Source: Neotabrizicola shimadae
GTDB lineage: Bacteria > Pseudomonadota > Alphaproteobacteria > Rhodobacterales > Rhodobacteraceae
Length of the DNA: 64,000 nucleotides
NCBI RefSeq assembly: GCF_019623905.1
Contig: NZ_CP069370.1
Location: forward strand, 2,542,001-2,606,000
Reading direction: 5' to 3'
A program made the position numbers and the translations under genes. Shown here in pieces: positions 60,504-64,000 of this stretch (within the stretch, counting starts at the first letter, position 1; the number at the start of each line of letters is the position of its first letter). The notes under the pieces were generated by a model. The model was not told the DNA's origin, searched no databases, and saw nothing but the letters and a program-made list of their open reading frames with translations.

Positions 60504-61718
60504 ATGACGCTCGAACGCCCGCAATCCTACCGTTTCCACAACGGCGGCGCAAAAGACGCCCTTCCCTTCGCCGAAGAGGAATATCACGCCCGGCTGGAGG
60601 GTCTGCGTGACATCATGGACCTGCACGACCTCGATGCCGTCGTGCTCACATCCATGCACAACGTGGCCTATTATTCCGGCTTCCTCTATTGCTCGTTCGG
60701 CCGGCCCTATGCCGCCGTGGTGACCAGGACCGACTGCATCACCGTCTCGGCCGGCATCGACGCGGGCCAGCCCTGGCGCCGGTCCATTGGCGACAACATC
60801 ACCTACACAGACTGGACACGCGACAACTTCTGGCGCGTCGTGGCCTCCATCACCGGCGAGGGCAAGGCCATCGGCTGCGAGGCCGACCACCTGACGATGG
60901 AACGCGCCGACAAGCTGAACACCTTCCTGAAGCCCAGGCGTGGCGTCGACATCTCGCCCGCCACCATGCAGCAGCGGATGCTGAAATCGCCTGCCGAAAT
61001 CGCACTCATCAAGCACGGCGCCAATGTCGCAGATGTGGGCGGCTATGCCATCCGTGAGGCGATCCGCGAAGGCGCAACCGAACTGGAGGTCTCCATCGCC
61101 GGGCGCGACGCGATGGAGCGCGAGATTGCCAAGCGTTTCCCCGACGCCGAATACCGCGACACCTGGGTGTGGTTCCAGTCGGGCCTCAACACCGACGGCG
61201 CGCATAACCCGGTCACCAATCGCAAACTCCAGCGCGGCGATATCCTGTCCTTGAACTGCTTCCCGATGATCTCGGGCTACTATACCGCGCTGGAACGCAC
61301 GCTCTTCGTGGGCGAGGTCGACCCGGCCTCCCTGAAGATCTGGGAGGCCAACATTGCCGCCCATGAATACGGCATGAGCCTTCTGCGTACCGGCGCCTCC
61401 TGCTCGGGCGTCACCGCCAAGATCAACGAGTTCCTGGCGGAACGGCAGCTTCTGCAATACCGCACCTTCGGCTATGGCCATTCCTTCGGGGTGCTCAGCC
61501 ACTACTACGGCCGCGAGGCGGGGCTCGAACTGCGCGAAGACATCGACACCGTCCTTGAACCCGGCATGGTCATCAGCATGGAGCCGATGCTCACCATCCC
61601 CGATGGCCAGCCCGGCGCCGGCGGCTACCGCGAGCACGACATCCTCGTGATCACCGAGGACGGCGCCGAGGACATCACGCACTACCCCTATGGCCCAGGC
61701 TTCAACGTCGTTGGCTGA
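60504..61718 (+). CDS. Creatinase (creatine amidinohydrolase), M24 family
   Basis: 404 residues. It hydrolyses creatine to sarcosine and urea in the cytoplasm. The pita-bread fold is full length, and the sequence closely follows Pseudomonas putida creatinase. YYSGFLYCSFGRPYA lies at the N-domain. His234 (NTDGAHNPV), Glu264 (TALERTLF) and Glu360 (ISMEPML) align with its catalytic His232, Glu262 and Glu358, as I recall that enzyme. YGHSFGVLSHYYGREAGLEL is also shared. GGAGG precedes the ATG by eight bases. No sarcosine oxidase or creatininase gene is adjacent. Confidence 0.92.
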   Translation: MTLERPQSYRFHNGGAKDALPFAEEEYHARLEGLRDIMDLHDLDAVVLTSMHNVAYYSGFLYCSFGRPYAAVVTRTDCITVSAGIDAGQPWRRSIGDNITYTDWTRDNFWRVVASITGEGKAIGCEADHLTMERADKLNTFLKPRRGVDISPATMQQRMLKSPAEIALIKHGANVADVGGYAIREAIREGATELEVSIAGRDAMEREIAKRFPDAEYRDTWVWFQSGLNTDGAHNPVTNRKLQRGDILSLNCFPMISGYYTALERTLFVGEVDPASLKIWEANIAAHEYGMSLLRTGASCSGVTAKINEFLAERQLLQYRTFGYGHSFGVLSHYYGREAGLELREDIDTVLEPGMVISMEPMLTIPDGQPGAGGYREHDILVITEDGAEDITHYPYGPGFNVVG

Positions 61719-61721
61719 GCC

Positions 61722-61739
61722 CTGTCACAAAACCGTCAC
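61722..61739 (+). promoter_or_regulatory. Pho box (PhoB site) upstream of the phytase-like gene
   Basis: CTGTCAC-AAAA-CCGTCAC: two heptamers separated by four bases, differing at one position each from the PhoB consensus CTGTCAT-N4-CTGTCAT. It lies 75 bases before a secreted phytase-like gene, which suits phosphate-starvation control. Confidence 0.75.
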
Positions 61740-61759
61740 CCCGGCTTTACCGGGGTGAC
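61735..61759 (+). terminator. Hairpin between creatinase and phytase-like genes
   Basis: A perfect ten-base stem GTCACCCCGG / CCGGGGTGAC with loop CTTTA. Its 5' arm overlaps the second Pho-box heptamer. It could end the creatinase transcript; no T-run follows. Confidence 0.5.
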
Positions 61760-61813
61760 ACCGCCGCCCCCCATCCCTGCCCGCCAAGAGACACAGCGAA
61801 CAGGGATGATCTC

Positions 61814-63976
61814 ATGCGTATCCGCCTTGGCCTGACCTCGGCCCTCGCGCTGGCCGCCGCCGCGCCGGCCCATGCCGAGATGACCTTCAACCGCATCGCC
61901 AGCTTCGCCACGCCGATGAACATGGCCGAAGGCGAGGACAAGGCCCGTACCTCCTCGGCCGAGATCATCTCGGCCAGCGAAGACGGAATGACGCTGATCT
62001 ACACCGACAGCCCGCTCGGTGTGGTAGGCCTGATCGACATCACCGACCCGGCCGCGCCCAAGCCCCTGGGCAACATCGACATGGGCGGCGAGCCGACCAC
62101 GGCGCAGATCGTGGGCAACATGGCCTTTGTCGCGGTGAACACCTCCGAATCCAAGGCCAATCCCTCGGGCAAGCTGGTGACCGTGGACCTCGCCACCCGC
62201 AAGGCGGTGGCCGAATGCGACCTCGGCGGCCAGCCCGATTCGGTGGCCCGCGCCAAGGACGGCAGCTTCCTCGCCATCGCCATCGAAAATGAGCGCGACG
62301 AGGATGTGAACGACGGCGCCATTCCCCAGATGCCCGCAGGCTTCCTGGTCAAGCTGCCGCTGAAGGATGGCGCGGTTGACTGCGCAGGCCTGCAGAAGAT
62401 CGACATGACCGGACTTGGCGTCGTCGCGCCCGAGGATCCCGAGCCCGAATTCGTCTCGATCAACGAGGCGGGCGAGATCGTCGTCACCCTTCAGGAAAAC
62501 AACACCATTGTCGTGGTGGGCGCCGACGGAAAGGTCGCCAAGGCCATCGACGCGGGCAAGGTCGCGCTCGAAGGCATCGACACCAAGCGCGACGGCCGAC
62601 TGCACTTCGACGGGTCCAAGGAAGCCCTGCGCGAGCCCGATGCGGTGAAGTGGATCGACAACGACCACTTCATCGCCGCCAACGAGGGCGATTACGAAGG
62701 CGGGTCGCGCAGCTGGACCGTCTGGAACAAGGACGGCACCGTGGTATGGGAATCGGGTGCCTCGCTGGAACAGGCCATCGCCCGCATCGGCCACTACCCC
62801 GATGCGCGCAACTCGAAGGGCGTGGAACTGGAATCGGTCGATTTCGCGGTCTTCGACGGCACGCCGCTGGCCTTCATCGCCTCGGAACGCGCCTCGATCG
62901 TCGGCGTCTATGACATGACCGATCCGAAAGCGCCGAAGCTCCTGCAGCTCCTGCCGTCGGGGATCAGCCCCGAGGGTCTGGTGTCGATCCCGTCGCGCAA
63001 CCTCCTCGCCACCGCCAACGAGGTGGATCTCGGCGAAGACGGCCTCGCCCGCGCGCATGTGATGATCTACCAGCGCAGCGATGCGCCCGCCGCCTATCCG
63101 ACCATCACCTCCGAAGGCGCAGAGGGCGTTCTCGGTTGGGGCGCCCTTTCCGCGCTCGCCGCCGATCCCGAAAAGCCCGGCATCCTCTATGCCGTGTCGG
63201 ATTCGGTCTATGCCGCCGAACCCGCGATCTACACCATAGACGCCACCCAGACCCCGGCCCGCATCACCGCCAAGACCGTGGTCACCCGTGGCGGCGATGC
63301 CGCGCAAAAGCTGGACCTCGAAGGCATCACCCCCGATGGCGAGGGCGGCTTCTGGCTCGCCTCCGAAGGCCGCACCGACCGGCTCACCCCGCATGCGATC
63401 CTGCATGTCGATGCCGAAGGCGCCATCGACAAGGAAATCGCCCTGCCGCCCGAACTGCTGGCCGGCGAGGTCCGCTTCGGCTTCGAAGGCATCGCCAAGT
63501 CCGGCGACACGCTGTGGATGGCCGTCCAGCGCCCGTGGAAGGACGATCCCGAAAACACCGCCAAGCTCCTCGCCTACAACACCGCCGAGGAAACCTGGGG
63601 CGCCGTGCGCTACCCGCTGGACCCCGCGCCCGAAGGCGGCTGGGTCGGCCTGTCGGAAATCACCCTGTCGGGCGACTGGGTCTATCTGATCGAACGCGAC
63701 AACCAGGTCGGCGAGAACGCCGGGCTCAAGGCCATCACCCGCGTGCCGGTCTCGGCCATGGTGCCCGCGGCACTGGATGGCGAGATCCCGGTGGTCACCA
63801 AGGAAACCTTCCGCGACCTGATCCCCGACCTTGCCGGCTTCCACGGCTTCACCGCCGAAAAGGTCGAGGGCTTCGCCATCGATTCGGCTGGCACCGGCTT
63901 TGTCGTGACCGACAACGACGGCGTGGCCGACAGTTCGGGTGAAACCTTCTTCTGGTCCATCGGCCCTGTGAAATAA
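61814..63976 (+). CDS. Secreted phytase/esterase-like beta-propeller protein
   Basis: 720 residues. The signal peptide MRIRLGLTSALALAAAAPAH ends at AHA. The N-terminal 430 residues form a beta-propeller of the choice-of-anchor I/LVIVD kind (LGVVGLIDITDPAAPKPLGN, SIVGVYDMTDPKAPKLLQLL). The C-terminal part (LEGITPDGEGGFWLASEGRT, GFEGIAKSGDTLWMAVQRPW, VEGFAIDSAGTGFVVTDNDG) matches the esterase-like activity of phytase domain. A Pho box upstream supports a role in getting phosphate from organic sources. The substrate is not known. Confidence 0.87.
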   Translation: MRIRLGLTSALALAAAAPAHAEMTFNRIASFATPMNMAEGEDKARTSSAEIISASEDGMTLIYTDSPLGVVGLIDITDPAAPKPLGNIDMGGEPTTAQIVGNMAFVAVNTSESKANPSGKLVTVDLATRKAVAECDLGGQPDSVARAKDGSFLAIAIENERDEDVNDGAIPQMPAGFLVKLPLKDGAVDCAGLQKIDMTGLGVVAPEDPEPEFVSINEAGEIVVTLQENNTIVVVGADGKVAKAIDAGKVALEGIDTKRDGRLHFDGSKEALREPDAVKWIDNDHFIAANEGDYEGGSRSWTVWNKDGTVVWESGASLEQAIARIGHYPDARNSKGVELESVDFAVFDGTPLAFIASERASIVGVYDMTDPKAPKLLQLLPSGISPEGLVSIPSRNLLATANEVDLGEDGLARAHVMIYQRSDAPAAYPTITSEGAEGVLGWGALSALAADPEKPGILYAVSDSVYAAEPAIYTIDATQTPARITAKTVVTRGGDAAQKLDLEGITPDGEGGFWLASEGRTDRLTPHAILHVDAEGAIDKEIALPPELLAGEVRFGFEGIAKSGDTLWMAVQRPWKDDPENTAKLLAYNTAEETWGAVRYPLDPAPEGGWVGLSEITLSGDWVYLIERDNQVGENAGLKAITRVPVSAMVPAALDGEIPVVTKETFRDLIPDLAGFHGFTAEKVEGFAIDSAGTGFVVTDNDGVADSSGETFFWSIGPVK

Positions 63977-64000
63977 GGCCGTTCTCCGCTCCCTGACGGC

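Noticed and set aside
61736-63844. A 702-codon minus-strand frame opposite the phytase-like gene
   Set aside because: The plus-strand frame has a signal peptide, conserved domain blocks and a Pho box; the minus frame has none of these.

Overview
The window reads as chromosomal DNA of a high-GC alphaproteobacterium of the Rhodobacteraceae (Rhodobacter/Paracoccus-like). The evidence is a bztABCD amino-acid transporter, an atpHAGDC cluster without FO genes, an ATP12 chaperone gene, TakP-type TRAP genes, and a metK leader that matches the SAM/SAH riboswitch known from Rhodobacterales. No rRNA, tRNA, CRISPR array, transposase or phage gene was recognised. Most genes are packed in short operons with 4-bp start/stop overlaps.

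Layout. 1-3045 (minus): a histidine kinase cut by the window edge, a TrxC-type thioredoxin, a DUF3775 protein and the azlCD exporter pair. 3191-4846: an alpha/beta hydrolase divergent from a TetR-class repressor, with two palindromic tet-like operators between them. 4919-13282 (minus): cmk, a 1706-residue triplicated beta-helix/RTX protein, aroA and trmB. 13511-16185: MarR regulator, DUF1398 protein, VOC protein, secreted hydrolase and tatA. 16446-24744 (minus): metK with its riboswitch, the ybeY-corC-lnt operon, uvrC, an SDR, a 58-residue zinc-ribbon protein and an S49 peptidase. 24922-33418 (minus): bztABCD, then crcB-rluC-ATP12 and a hydrolase/isomerase pair. 33539-40061: prs, an H-type lectin and the F1 ATP synthase operon. 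40379-48412: a methyltransferase, the TRAP transporter in convergent halves, gloB and clpA. 48546-52000: an M23 peptidase, an APH(6)-like kinase, a second hydrolase and small membrane proteins. 52083-59929 (plus): one coupled operon running EF-G-like GTPase, SGNH esterase, GT61-type glycosyltransferase, hexapeptide acyltransferase, AMP-forming ligase, acyl carrier protein and PLP decarboxylase. 59943-63976: zinc-ribbon protein, creatinase and a secreted phytase/esterase-like protein behind a Pho box.

Two things stand out. First, a dispersed intergenic element of about 70-83 bp occurs three times (4833, 13358, 34559). It combines the perfect 18-bp palindrome GCGTCCGAGCTCGGACGC with a conserved tail ending in TTAA-N7-TTAA, which resembles a CtrA box. 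Second, the 52-60 kb operon joins an AMP ligase, a carrier protein and a PLP decarboxylase (a trio known from exosortase A loci) to an SGNH esterase, a GT61 enzyme and an acyltransferase. No exosortase is present, which suggests an undescribed surface-glycan modification pathway.

All calls come from reading the sequence and from recalled family motifs. No database search was run.
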